Assembly: GCA_009728235.1 (NCBI GenBank)
Contig: WNZI01000026.1
Span: 1 to 44,904, forward strand
From: Vibrio cholerae
GTDB lineage: Bacteria; Actinomycetota; Actinomycetes; Actinomycetales; Micrococcaceae
Length of the DNA stretch: 44,904 nt
Direction of reading: 5' to 3'
The translations under genes were made by a program, and so were the position numbers. Below the pieces are notes generated by a model that had not been told where the DNA came from, did not search any database, and saw nothing but the letters and a program-made list of their open reading frames with translations. Positions 8,926 to 17,155 of this stretch are shown piece after piece. Position 1 is the first letter of the stretch. Every line of letters starts with the position of its first letter.

Positions 8926-9624
8926 CTAGTGCGCGCGATTGCCGCCCGGGAAGCCGATGACCTTCACGAGGCCGGCGACACAACCCACGATGACGACCAG
9001 GAGCAGGGCGAGGAGCGGGAAGTTCGCTGTCTCCCCCGTCCGGGTGCTGTCGATCGACGCGGCGTCGTCGGCAGGGTCCGCTGAAGCGGACGCCGCGGGC
9101 GACGTCGTCGCGCTGGGGGTCGGCGTCGGTGTCGCCGACGTCCTCGTGGGCCGTGGGGCGACGGTGGTCTCCTCCACAGGCACCTCCTCCTCGACAGCAT
9201 CGGGGATGATGGCCGGGGCCTGCGGGAGAGGGACGTCCGGGACGGACTGCTGGGGCGGGCCCTGCTCCGGGACCGGGGCAGGAGCGGGTACGACTGGCTC
9301 GGGAGCCGGTGCGGGAGTGGGAGGTTCCGGAGCCTCAGTCGGGACCGGCGCCTGAGTCGGGACCGGCGCCTGAGTCGGGACCGGCGCGGGCGTCGGAAGG
9401 GGCGCGGGAGCCGGCGGTGGGGTCGTCGTAGGTGTCGGTACCGGTACCGGTACCGGCTCCTCCTCCGGCGGATCGATGGGCGCTGGAGACTCGGTGACGA
9501 AAGTGGTCACCTCCGGGGCGGGTGTGAGTTCGTCCGCCGATGCGGGCAGTGCGCCGACCGTCAGTCCTCCGAGCAGGACGACGGCGACCGACGCGGACGC
9601 TGCCCGACTGAAGTGCTTGCTCAC
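8926..9624 (-). CDS. Secreted, proline-rich, C-terminally anchored surface protein
   Basis: The 232-residue protein starts with a Sec signal peptide (about 1-31, ending ALPASADE), then a long Pro/Ala/Val/Thr-rich stalk with repeated APVPTQ units, a Thr/Ser-rich segment (possible glycosylation), and a C-terminal hydrophobic helix (FPLLALLLVVIVGCVAGLV) followed by a short Arg/His tail. The order resembles a sortase substrate, but no LPXTG motif precedes the helix, so it is more likely a simple tail-anchored stalk. No enzymatic domain is seen. The start is GTG at 9624 with a GGGAG ribosome-binding site. Function unknown. Confidence 0.75.
   Translation of the reverse strand: MSKHFSRAASASVAVVLLGGLTVGALPASADELTPAPEVTTFVTESPAPIDPPEEEPVPVPVPTPTTTPPPAPAPLPTPAPVPTQAPVPTQAPVPTEAPEPPTPAPAPEPVVPAPAPVPEQGPPQQSVPDVPLPQAPAIIPDAVEEEVPVEETTVAPRPTRTSATPTPTPSATTSPAASASADPADDAASIDSTRTGETANFPLLALLLVVIVGCVAGLVKVIGFPGGNRAH
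9332..9385 (-). repeat. 18-bp tandem repeat x3 in the proline-rich stalk
   Basis: Three head-to-tail 18-bp units gcctgagtcgggaccggc occupy 9332-9349 (one mismatch), 9350-9367 and 9368-9385 and encode the APVPT(Q/E) stalk repeats. Near identity at DNA level indicates recent copy-number change by slippage. Confidence 0.85.
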
Positions 9625-9756
9625 GTGACTCCCGAATTCTTTGCAGGCTGGATCCCCAGTCGGCGATCCTACCGTCTGTGCAGGGTGTCACCCGAGCCCC
9701 CGCCGGATTGCGCCCTGTTTGCACGGACGATCGCGCCGCGGTAGAGCCGCCGTACG

Positions 9757-11085
9757 TCAGGCGCGTTGATCCGGCCCCTGCGCCTCGACCTGCTCGGCCT
9801 CGCGCTCCTCGGTCTCCTCCGCCGTGGTGGTCGGCTCCTCGTCGAGGCCGTCCCGCTCGCGCCAGCCGCCCTTGCGGTAGGCCGGGGTCGCCGTTGCGAG
9901 AACCAGCAGGGTCAGCGAGACCGCGGCGAGCATAACGCACACCATGGCCACCGAACCCCCACCGAGGAGTCCGACGAACGGGCTGACGAGCCCGGCGACA
10001 CCCGACTGCAGGGCACCGATCACGGCGGCCGCGGTACCCGCCATGGATCCGTAGTTGTGCAGGGCGAGTACCGAGGCGTTGGCGGGGATCATCCCCTGGG
10101 TCCCGAGCACGAGCCACAATCCCGCGACCAGACCCACGATGCCTCCGAACCCGGTCAGCACGATCGTGAGCAGAACCAGGGCGCAGCCCATCTGGACGAC
10201 GACGGCCACTCTGAGAACGCGGATGGGGGCGGCCCGGCGCACCAGCGCAGCGTTGAGCTGCGCGGAGCCGACGATCGCCGCTCCGTTGAGTGCGAACACC
10301 GCAGCGAACTGTGCCTGGCTGAGGCCGAACTCCTCCTGAAACACGAAGGGGCTGCCGACCACGTAACTCATGATGACGGCCAGTCCGAGGCCGGGGATCA
10401 CGGCGAGGGCCATGAAGTGCCGGTCCCGGAGCAGCGTGAGGTAGCCTCCGGCGACCTGCCGGGGGTTACCCGGGCGGCGTCGATCCTCGGGCAGCGATTC
10501 AGGCATGAAGCGCCAGACGATGAGCACGAGGGCGAGGCCGATGAGCGCGAGCGCGTAGAACACGGCGCGCCACTGCCAGGCCCCGGCGATGGCCTGCCCG
10601 ATGGTCGGCGCGAAGAGTGGTGCCACGCCGATCACCAGCATCAGCCGGGACAGCAGCCGCGCCGCGTCGGAACCGACGAACCGGTCGCGGATGACGGCGA
10701 TGGCCACGACGGACGCTGCCGCGTTGAAGAATCCCTGGCAGACGCGGAGCCCGATCAGGGTGCCGATGTCCGGGGTCATCGAGCAGAGGATGGACGTCAC
10801 CACATGCAGCGAGATCCCGATGAGGAGAGGCAGGCGCCGGCCGAACCGGTCGGAGAACGGTCCGATGACCAGCTGCCCCACCCCGGCGCCGATGAGCATG
10901 CCGGACATCGTGAACTGCGCCGCGGCCTGTGTCGTCTCCAGATCCTCGGCCACCGCGGGCAGCGAGGGCAGATACATGTCGGTCGTGACCGCGGGCAGTG
11001 CGGCGAGGGCGCCGAGCATCAGGATCCACTTGATGCTCGAGCGGCGGGTGGCGGATGTCCCGCGGGTTGCCTTCGGTGTGCTCAC
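9757..11085 (-). CDS. Bcr/CflA-family MFS multidrug efflux transporter
   Basis: A 442-residue 12-helix major facilitator of the drug:H+ antiporter-1, Bcr/CflA type, exporting drugs or metabolites. Diagnostic: TDMYLPSLPAVAEDL in the first helix-loop, QLVIGPFSDRFGRR (MFS motif A, loop 2-3), RVCQGFFNAA and ALIGLALVLIVWRFMPESL (the family helix-6 motif with MPESL). A long charged Glu-rich C-terminal tail (last 40 residues, ending EAQGPDQRA) is cytoplasmic. GTG start at 11085 lies exactly six bases after a TAGGGT box (leaderless type). Confidence 0.9.
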   Translation of the reverse strand: MSTPKATRGTSATRRSSIKWILMLGALAALPAVTTDMYLPSLPAVAEDLETTQAAAQFTMSGMLIGAGVGQLVIGPFSDRFGRRLPLLIGISLHVVTSILCSMTPDIGTLIGLRVCQGFFNAAASVVAIAVIRDRFVGSDAARLLSRLMLVIGVAPLFAPTIGQAIAGAWQWRAVFYALALIGLALVLIVWRFMPESLPEDRRRPGNPRQVAGGYLTLLRDRHFMALAVIPGLGLAVIMSYVVGSPFVFQEEFGLSQAQFAAVFALNGAAIVGSAQLNAALVRRAAPIRVLRVAVVVQMGCALVLLTIVLTGFGGIVGLVAGLWLVLGTQGMIPANASVLALHNYGSMAGTAAAVIGALQSGVAGLVSPFVGLLGGGSVAMVCVMLAAVSLTLLVLATATPAYRKGGWRERDGLDEEPTTTAEETEEREAEQVEAQGPDQRA

Positions 11086-11097
11086 CCTAGAACCCTA
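11086..11097 (-). promoter_or_regulatory. Leaderless-type -10 element before the Bcr/CflA gene
   Basis: On the minus strand TAGGGT (11097-11092) is followed by six bases and the GTG start at 11085. No Shine-Dalgarno is present. Confidence 0.5.
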
Positions 11098-11177
11098 GGC
11101 AAACCGTTGACCGACCGAACAGTTATTACGCAACGCATTTACATCTTGCGCGGCTTCCAGGCGGCGGGTGTCCGGAC

Positions 11178-11681
11178 CTACCGGGGAGGAAGCAGGTGGG
11201 TCGTGACCTCGATCCCGTCGGGGGAGAGGAGGACGGTCATGAACGTGCAGTGCGGCTGGCGGCGGCGATCCGTGGGAGACCCGGGGTTGAGCAGGCGCAG
11301 ACCCGTGCCGGTGTGCGTGTCCCACGGGATGTGGCTGTGACCGAAGACAAGGACGTCGATGTCGGGGTAGAGCGCTGACATCCTTGCCTCGCGCCCCTGC
11401 TTCTGGCCTGTCTCGTGCACGACGGCGAAGCGCACGCCCTCGAGTTCCGCCCGTGCGATGAAGGGAAGGCGCGCCCGGAGCTCCGGGCCGTCGTTGTTCC
11501 CGTAACAGGCGATCAGTCGCTTGCTTCGGGATTCCAGTTCATCCAGGAGGGGCGCTTCCGTCCAGTCGCCCGCATGGATGACGACGTCGGCGGACTCGAC
11601 GGCGGACCACACGTCGTGCGGAAGCTCCTTCGCCCGCTTCGGCAGGTGGGTGTCGGCGAGGAGGGTGAGGGTGAGGGACAT
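11178..11681 (-). CDS. Metallophosphoesterase, YfcE/MJ0936 family
   Basis: The 167-residue calcineurin-like phosphodiesterase shows all family motifs: LADTH (D-x-H, residues 8-12), VIHAGDW near 34-40 (GD-x), CYGNNDG near 59-65 (GN-x-D), the later VVHETG (H), and FGHSHIPW (GHSH) near 113-120. It should hydrolyse phosphodiesters with two metal ions (often Mn). In vivo substrate of this subfamily is not settled. No membrane segment. Start ATG at 11681 has no Shine-Dalgarno but sits six bases after a GACAAT box. Confidence 0.9.
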   Translation of the reverse strand: MSLTLTLLADTHLPKRAKELPHDVWSAVESADVVIHAGDWTEAPLLDELESRSKRLIACYGNNDGPELRARLPFIARAELEGVRFAVVHETGQKQGREARMSALYPDIDVLVFGHSHIPWDTHTGTGLRLLNPGSPTDRRRQPHCTFMTVLLSPDGIEVTTHLLPPR

Positions 11682-11693
11682 GCAGCCATTGTC
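11682..11693 (-). promoter_or_regulatory. Leaderless-type -10 element before the phosphoesterase gene
   Basis: On the minus strand GACAAT (11693-11688) precedes the ATG at 11681 by six bases. Confidence 0.42.
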
Positions 11694-11795
11694 CGCTGCC
11701 GTGGACCGCCCGTGACAAGGAAGAGGCCGTATGCGATGCTTCCGTCAGCACGCTTAGTAATAACCGTTCAGGCACACGTCAACGAGGAGTCAGCA

Positions 11796-12176
11796 ATGGA
11801 TACAAGCAACGTGGTGTGGATCGTCGTCGGCATCATCGTCCTCGTGGTCGTCATCGCCGTCGTGGCATTGCTGGTCCGCAAGCGAAGTACCGCGCAGCGG
11901 ACGCGTCAGCAGGAGCAGGATCGCCACCGGGCGGCCGAGATGCGGAAACAGGCGAAATCGACGGAACTCGAGGCGCGCGAGCGCGAGGCCAAGGCGTCCA
12001 TGGCGGACGCCGAGGCGCAGCGCGCCGAGGTTGAGGCGGAAAGGCTCCGTCAGCAGGCCCAGCAGCGGCAGAATGATGCCCAGGGCCTGCGTGAGAAGGT
12101 GACGCACCACCACCAGGAGGCCGACAAGGTGGACCCGGACGTCGCGAACGGCACGGACCGGGATCGGGGCCGGTGA
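11796..12176 (+). CDS. Small single-helix membrane protein with coiled coil
   Basis: The 126-residue protein has a short outside N-terminus, one membrane helix (VVWIVVGIIVLVVVIAVVALLV, about 5-26) and a highly charged cytoplasmic region rich in Arg, Glu, Ala and Gln from about 28 to 105 that should form a long coiled coil, ending in an acidic tail. No catalytic motif is visible; function unknown. ATG at 11796 has a GAGGAG ribosome-binding site, which is why I reject longer upstream frames. A scaffold or DUF-type envelope role is possible. Confidence 0.75.
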   Translation: MDTSNVVWIVVGIIVLVVVIAVVALLVRKRSTAQRTRQQEQDRHRAAEMRKQAKSTELEAREREAKASMADAEAQRAEVEAERLRQQAQQRQNDAQGLREKVTHHHQEADKVDPDVANGTDRDRGR

Positions 12177-12255
12177 CCACGACAGCCGTCGACCGAGGGG
12201 GCTCCTGCCGGGGCTCCCTCCGTCCGTGACCGACGACCGGCCAGGAGGTGAGGAC

Positions 12256-13161
12256 ATGGACAGGACGCGAACCGTGGTCATCACGGGGGCATCGAGCGGC
12301 ATAGGCCGAGCGACGGCACGGTTGTTCGCCGAGGAGGGCTCACAACTGGTGCTCTCCGGACGGGACGACCGGACGCTCGGGCCCGTGGCAGCAGAGTGCA
12401 GGGAGAGGGGGGCGCTGGTGATCACCGTCCCCACGGACGTCTCCTCGGAGACCGAGGTCGACCGCCTCGCGGACGCCGCCGTCGAGCGTTTCGGAGGCAT
12501 CGACGTCTGGGTCGGGAACGCATCGCTCTACAGCTTCGGAACCTTCGAACAGACGCCCTCGGACGTCTTCGACCGTCTCATCGCCGTGAACCTGCTGGGT
12601 CAGGTATACGGTGCCCGTGCCGCGCTCCGCGTGTTCCGCAGGCAGGGCACGGGAGTCCTCGTGTCCGTGGCGTCGATCTACTCGAGGGTTACCTCGCCTC
12701 TCGTGGGTCCGTACGTGACCAGCAAGTTCGGGCTCCTCGGATTCCTCGAGGTGCTCCGGATGGAACTGCGGGAAGCACCCGGCATCCACGTCTGCGCCGT
12801 CCTGCCGGCGACCATCGACACCCCCATCCATCAGCACGCGGCGAACTACACGGGGCGGCCTGTCCGGCCGTTGCCGCCGGTCACCGACCCGGTCCGTGTC
12901 GCCCGGGCGATCGTCCGCGTGTCTCACCGGCCACGCAGACTGACGCAGGTCGGGCGCGTCCAGTCCCTGTTCGTGCATGCCCGGGCGCTCGCCCCCGCCG
13001 TCTACGAACCGGTCGTCGCACGCGCCTATCGTGCTCTGGCCCTGAAGAAGGGCTCCATCCCGCAGTCGTCGGGCAACGTCTTCGAAGCGGACCAGCAGGA
13101 GACCGGGGTGACCGGTGGGTGGCGGATCCTTCCCGGACTGCGGAGTACCCTCCGCCGGTGA
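12256..13161 (+). CDS. Short-chain dehydrogenase/reductase (SDR)
   Basis: A 301-residue classical SDR. Seen: the glycine-rich cofactor motif TGASSGIG near residues 10-17, an NAG-like motif as VGNAS near 88-92, catalytic Ser in SVASIYS and YVTSKFG (Tyr-x-x-x-Lys) near 153-158. Arg/Asp pattern after strand 2 (SGRDD) suggests NADP(H). The C-terminal 60 residues (VAHRP-type segment, ARALAPAVYEPVVARAYRALAL) resemble SDRs of the DltE/YqjQ-like group that carry an extra membrane-associated tail. Start is ATG at 12256 because AGGAGGTGAGG lies 4-14 nt upstream; a GTG ten codons earlier lacks such a site. Substrate unknown. Confidence 0.87.
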   Translation: MDRTRTVVITGASSGIGRATARLFAEEGSQLVLSGRDDRTLGPVAAECRERGALVITVPTDVSSETEVDRLADAAVERFGGIDVWVGNASLYSFGTFEQTPSDVFDRLIAVNLLGQVYGARAALRVFRRQGTGVLVSVASIYSRVTSPLVGPYVTSKFGLLGFLEVLRMELREAPGIHVCAVLPATIDTPIHQHAANYTGRPVRPLPPVTDPVRVARAIVRVSHRPRRLTQVGRVQSLFVHARALAPAVYEPVVARAYRALALKKGSIPQSSGNVFEADQQETGVTGGWRILPGLRSTLRR

Positions 13162-13255
13162 ACCTCGGGCCTCTGCTGCGCATCACGTCGGAGAACGCAC
13201 TGTCAATGATACGGACACGGTAGCGGGGGCTGGCGCATGCCCCTGGTCCTCGCAC

Positions 13256-13267
13256 CATAGTTGGGTC
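13256..13267 (+). promoter_or_regulatory. Leaderless-type -10 element
   Basis: CATAGT at 13256-13261 is followed by six bases and the ATG at 13268; no ribosome-binding site is present. Confidence 0.4.
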
Positions 13268-13540
13268 ATGAACCAATGGCAGGGGCTCCTCGCGCAGTGC
13301 GCCCGGAGTATGGGCTTGGACCGCGGGCGGAGGCGTGCAGCCTATGCACTCGCGGGAGTAGGGATCTTCTGGGCCGCAGGACTGTTCGGTGGCCTGCGGA
13401 TCCTTCACAGCGCCTCGTCACCGATGACGACTCTCGTGCTGCTGTACGTCATGCTCGCCGTCGTCGCCCTGTCCCTCGTGATCGCCGCGGCAGCGATAGC
13501 GGAACTCGGACGTCAGACAGTGCAGAGGCGCCGGCGCTGA
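13268..13540 (+). CDS. Small two-helix membrane protein, unknown
   Basis: A 90-residue protein with a basic start and two predicted membrane helices (AAYALAGVGIFWAAGLFGGL and TTLVLLYVMLAVVALSLVIAAAAIA) and a basic C-terminal tail (QRRRR). Not recognised. Start ATG at 13268 is chosen because it lies exactly six bases after a -10-like hexamer; a longer upstream frame lacks a membrane-protein-like start. Its stop codon lies in the loop of a long GC hairpin. Confidence 0.6.
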   Translation: MNQWQGLLAQCARSMGLDRGRRRAAYALAGVGIFWAAGLFGGLRILHSASSPMTTLVLLYVMLAVVALSLVIAAAAIAELGRQTVQRRRR

Positions 13541-13555
13541 GCGCCGGCGCCTCTG
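13523..13555. terminator. 15-bp GC hairpin, stop codon in the loop; bidirectional terminator?
   Basis: A perfect 15-bp stem (cagaggcgccggcgc / gcgccggcgcctctg) surrounds a TGA loop at 13538-13540 that is itself the stop codon of the small membrane protein. It lies between that gene and the convergent catalase gene (ends 13569). There is no T run, so it may act as a bidirectional or mRNA-stabilising hairpin. Confidence 0.65.
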
Positions 13556-13568
13556 TGGACGGACGTGG

Positions 13569-15230
13569 CTAGCGGGTCACGACGACGTGCTCGTTGGGCA
13601 CGCAGTGCGTCATCGTGAGGCCCTCGACGTTCCGGGGACCGTTGTTGCCCAGGTTCTTCAACCGCTCCAGCTCGTCGTCGGACAGGGTCTGGCTGGCGAG
13701 CGGAGGAAGGTCCTTCACCTCGTCGAGCCCGATGCCGAGTCCCTCTCCGACGCGAGCACCGAGCTCGTCGTCGACCAGGTAGAAGTGCCACACCATGCGC
13801 TCCTGCACCTCGCGCGCCGCCTGCCCGATCAGGGTGACGAAGTTGCCCACGAGGTCGTCCTTCTCCCACTGTTCGAGCAACTGGTATCGCTGGCCCGCCT
13901 GGAGGTAGTCGTTGGTGAGCGGGATGCGCTTGCGCGTCAGGCGTCCGTCGATCTCCGGGCCCTGCTCGTCATGCGTGGGGTACTGCCCTTCCCGCAGCCC
14001 ACCGGTGATCGAGGGCTCGTAGTTCACATGGGGGTTCTGCCCCGGCGCCAGGTCGGTGCCGTAGGACATCTGCCCGCCCCGCTGATTGGTGTGGACAGGA
14101 GCGTTCTTCGCCGAGTTCACGGGTAGCTGGAGGTAGTTGGGGCCCACCCGGTAGCGCTGCGTGTCGCTGTAGCTGAACGTCCGGCCGACGAGCATCTTGT
14201 CGTCGGAGAAGTCGAGCCCGTCGACGAGCACGCCCGTACCGAAGGAGATCTGCTCGTTCTCGTTGTGGTGGTCGCTGACGTTGCGGTTCAGGGTCATGGT
14301 GCCGACGAGCTTCGGCTCGAAGTCCTGCTCGGGCCACGTCTTGGTGTCGTCGAGCGGGTCGAAGTCGAGCTCCGGGTGGTCGCGGTCCTCCATGAGCTGC
14401 ACGTACAGGTCCCACTGCGGGTAGTCGCCGTTCTCGATGGCCTCGTAGAGGTCCTTCGAGGCATGCCCGAGGTCCGTCGCCTGGATGTTCGCGGCGTCCT
14501 CCTCGGTGAGGCTCTTCACGCCCTGGCGGGGCTGCCACGAGTACTTGACGAGCTTCGTGTCACCGTCGGCGTTGACCCACTTGTAGGTGTTGACGCCGAA
14601 GCCCTGCATGTAGCGGTAGTCGGCGGGGATGCCGCGCGGGCTGAAGAGGTTCACGAGCATGTGCATCGACTCGGGTGTCTGCGACATGAAGTCGAAGATG
14701 CGGGCCGGCTCCTGCCGGAACGTGATCGGATCGGGTTTGAGCGAGTGGATGACGTCGGGGAACTTGATGGCGTCGCGGATGAAGAACACCGCGAGGTTGT
14801 TGCCCACCATGTCCCAGTTGCCGTCCTCGGTGTAGAACTTCACCGCGAAGCCGCGGGGGTCGCGCGCAGCTTCGGACGAATCCCTGCCGCCGATGACGGT
14901 CGAGAAGCGGATGGCGACGTCGGTCTTCTTGCCGGGCTCGGAGAACAGCTTCGCCCGGGTATAGCGGCCGATCGGCTTATCTCCCCATGTGCCCGTCGCT
15001 TCGAAGTCACCGAAGGCGACGAATCCGCGCGCATGCACCACACGCTCCGGAATGCGCTCGCGGTCGAAGTGGCTGATCTTCTCGAGGAACTGGTAGTTCT
15101 CCAGGGTGGCCGGTCCCCGCGCCCCCACGGTCCGGGAGTTCTGGTTGTCGTAGACCTGGTGGCCCTGGCGATTGGTCAGGACGGCCCGGTCATCGTCCTC
15201 GGCGGGTGGCTGGCTGGCGACATCGGTCAT
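13569..15230 (-). CDS. katA: Monofunctional heme catalase
   Basis: A 553-residue clade-type heme catalase dismutating hydrogen peroxide. Distal His is in RVVHARG (His67), distal Asn in WDMVGNN (about 144-145), and the proximal heme-ligand Tyr in [17 protein letters not shown]-site and core-domain motifs ([30 protein letters not shown]) are intact. The 25-residue N-terminal extension before the usual start is short and polar. ATG at 15230 has GAGGAGA. It lies 134 nt downstream of the pyruvate-oxidase-like gene on the same strand, so the clustering of a possible peroxide producer and a peroxide remover looks functional. Confidence 0.96.
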   Translation of the reverse strand: MTDVASQPPAEDDDRAVLTNRQGHQVYDNQNSRTVGARGPATLENYQFLEKISHFDRERIPERVVHARGFVAFGDFEATGTWGDKPIGRYTRAKLFSEPGKKTDVAIRFSTVIGGRDSSEAARDPRGFAVKFYTEDGNWDMVGNNLAVFFIRDAIKFPDVIHSLKPDPITFRQEPARIFDFMSQTPESMHMLVNLFSPRGIPADYRYMQGFGVNTYKWVNADGDTKLVKYSWQPRQGVKSLTEEDAANIQATDLGHASKDLYEAIENGDYPQWDLYVQLMEDRDHPELDFDPLDDTKTWPEQDFEPKLVGTMTLNRNVSDHHNENEQISFGTGVLVDGLDFSDDKMLVGRTFSYSDTQRYRVGPNYLQLPVNSAKNAPVHTNQRGGQMSYGTDLAPGQNPHVNYEPSITGGLREGQYPTHDEQGPEIDGRLTRKRIPLTNDYLQAGQRYQLLEQWEKDDLVGNFVTLIGQAAREVQERMVWHFYLVDDELGARVGEGLGIGLDEVKDLPPLASQTLSDDELERLKNLGNNGPRNVEGLTMTHCVPNEHVVVTR

Positions 15231-15364
15231 GGAGTTCTCCTCACAGGGGGATCTGGTCCTACGGCCCGCGGGGCAGCGGCCCGGCGTCCACGTTCGACGC
15301 TACCCAAGGCTCAGATGGACAGCAACCTCGGGAGCAGCTCGGCGCGATGGCCCCGTCTGCTGGA

Positions 15365-17152
15365 CTACGACCGGGGGTTCGTGCCCTCCTCGATGTCCGC
15401 ATAGCGCTGCAGGAGACCGGGCGCGCTGCTGTCCGGTTCCTCCTCCAGTGCCCCGCGTATCGCTTCCAGTTTCGCGGCCCCTGCAGGGAAGGGCGGCAGC
15501 AGTGGCACGTTCGGATCCGTCACGACGTCGAGCACGAAGGGCCGGTCGGCGGCGAACGCGCGCTGCCAGGCCCGCTCGAGATCGGCGGGATCCTCCACCC
15601 GCAGGCCGTCGAGGCCGAGCAGTCGGGCGTGAGCGGCGAAGTCGACGTCAGGCAATGCCTGGCTGTCCTGGAATCGGGGCTCACCCTCCATCTCCCGCTG
15701 CTCCCAGGACACCTCCGCGAGGTCATGATTGGAGAAGATGCACACCACGAAGCGCGGATCCGACCAGGTCTGCCACAGTGAGGCGACGGTCACGAGCTCG
15801 GCGAGCCCCGCCATCTGCATCGCACCGTCACCGGCGAGCACGACGACCGGTCGATCGGGGCGGGCGAGCTTCGCCGCGATGCCGTACGGCACGCCGGCGC
15901 CCATGCAGCCCAGAGTGCTGGAGAGGTGGGCCGGCACGCCCCTGGGCAGCCGGAGCTGGCGCGCGTACCAGTACACACAGCTTCCGACGTCGACGGCGAC
16001 CTGGGCGTCCTGCGGCAGGACGGCGTTGAGTTCGTGCACCACCCGCTCGGGGTTGATCGGCTCGGCCGGTGTCATGGCCCGTTCCTCCGCGACCCGGTGC
16101 CACTGCTGCACCTGCTCCTCGACGTCCCGTCGCCAGCTGTGGTCCTTCTGCCCGCGCAGCAGGACCAGCAGGGCCTCGAGCGTGGCCGTGGCGTCCCCGT
16201 GAAGGGCCACCTCGACGGGGTAGCGGTTACCGATGGCCTTCGGGTCGATGTCGATCTGCACGGCTCGCGCCTGGCCCGGGGCCGGGTAGTACTCGGTCCA
16301 CGGGTCGTTGGAGCCGACGATGAGCAGGGTGTCGCAGTTGTCCATCAGAAAGGCGCTCGCCGTGGTGCCCAGGTGTCCCATGGTCCCCGTGGCGTGGGGT
16401 AGCGATTCATCGACGAACGGCTTGCCGAGCAGGCTCGTCGTGATGCCCGCTCCCAGCCGGTCCGCGACGGCAAGCACTTCCTGCTGCGCGTGCGCAGCAC
16501 CCTGCCCCACGAGGATGGCGACCCTGGTGCCGGCGTTGAGGAGAGCTGCGGCGTCGTGCAGGTCCGCCTCGCGCGGGGAGACGCATCCCATGGACCACAC
16601 GGGCGAGGACGGCACCACTGCGTGCTCGTGTGGGGTCTCGGGTGCGGGTGCCTGTTGGACGTCGTGCGGAAGGATCACGACGGCGGGCGATCGCGTCGCG
16701 AGCGCCGCCTTGAAGGCGCGGTCGAGGACCAGGGGAAGCTGTTCGGGGCTCGCAACCTGCTGCCTGAACTCCGAGGCGACGTCCTTGAACAGGCTGAGGA
16801 GGTCGATCTCCTGCTGGTAGCCGGATCCGAGGACCGTCTGGCTCTGCTGACCGATGATGGCGACGACGGGCACGCTGTCCATCCGGGCGTCGTACAGGCC
16901 GTTCAGCAGGTGGACCGCGCCCGGGCCCTGAGTGGCCGTCACCACCCCGACACCGCCGGTGTACTTCGCGTGGGCGACCGCCATGAAGGCGGCCGCCTCC
17001 TCGTGCCGGGCCTGGACGAAGGCAGGGCTCCCTGCCCGGCGCAGGGCGCCGAGCAGGGGATTGATGCCGTCTCCGCTGTATCCGAAGATCCTGTCCACGC
17101 GCCAGGTGGTGAGACGGCGGACGACGAAATCGGCGACCGTGCCCTCGGCCAC
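15365..17152 (-). CDS. ThDP-dependent enzyme, pyruvate oxidase / PoxB-like
   Basis: A 595-residue member of the thiamine diphosphate (acetolactate synthase/pyruvate oxidase) family with three domains: PYR (1-170) with the catalytic Glu in RHEEAAAF (Glu51), the central domain (about 190-330) and the PP domain (about 370-550) with the ThDP motif starting GDGAMQMAG and ending near SNHD. The GSNDPWTEYYP segment lies in the central FAD/nucleotide region. Likely reaction: pyruvate oxidation to acetate or acetyl phosphate, electrons to quinone or oxygen; the product cannot be fixed from sequence. Start is GTG at 17152, three bases after the repaired stop of the upstream baeRF2 gene, implying coupling. 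Confidence 0.85.
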   Translation of the reverse strand: MAEGTVADFVVRRLTTWRVDRIFGYSGDGINPLLGALRRAGSPAFVQARHEEAAAFMAVAHAKYTGGVGVVTATQGPGAVHLLNGLYDARMDSVPVVAIIGQQSQTVLGSGYQQEIDLLSLFKDVASEFRQQVASPEQLPLVLDRAFKAALATRSPAVVILPHDVQQAPAPETPHEHAVVPSSPVWSMGCVSPREADLHDAAALLNAGTRVAILVGQGAAHAQQEVLAVADRLGAGITTSLLGKPFVDESLPHATGTMGHLGTTASAFLMDNCDTLLIVGSNDPWTEYYPAPGQARAVQIDIDPKAIGNRYPVEVALHGDATATLEALLVLLRGQKDHSWRRDVEEQVQQWHRVAEERAMTPAEPINPERVVHELNAVLPQDAQVAVDVGSCVYWYARQLRLPRGVPAHLSSTLGCMGAGVPYGIAAKLARPDRPVVVLAGDGAMQMAGLAELVTVASLWQTWSDPRFVVCIFSNHDLAEVSWEQREMEGEPRFQDSQALPDVDFAAHARLLGLDGLRVEDPADLERAWQRAFAADRPFVLDVVTDPNVPLLPPFPAGAAKLEAIRGALEEEPDSSAPGLLQRYADIEEGTNPRS

Positions 17153-17155
17153 GGC

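Noticed and set aside
9332..9385. CRISPR-like repeat
   Set aside because: Units are contiguous, in frame and encode the proline-rich stalk; no spacers.
8926..9624. Sortase LPXTG anchor
   Set aside because: No LPXTG or close variant before the C-terminal helix.
12226..12255. Upstream GTG start for the SDR gene
   Set aside because: The ATG at 12256 has a perfect AGGAGGTGA site; the extension has none.
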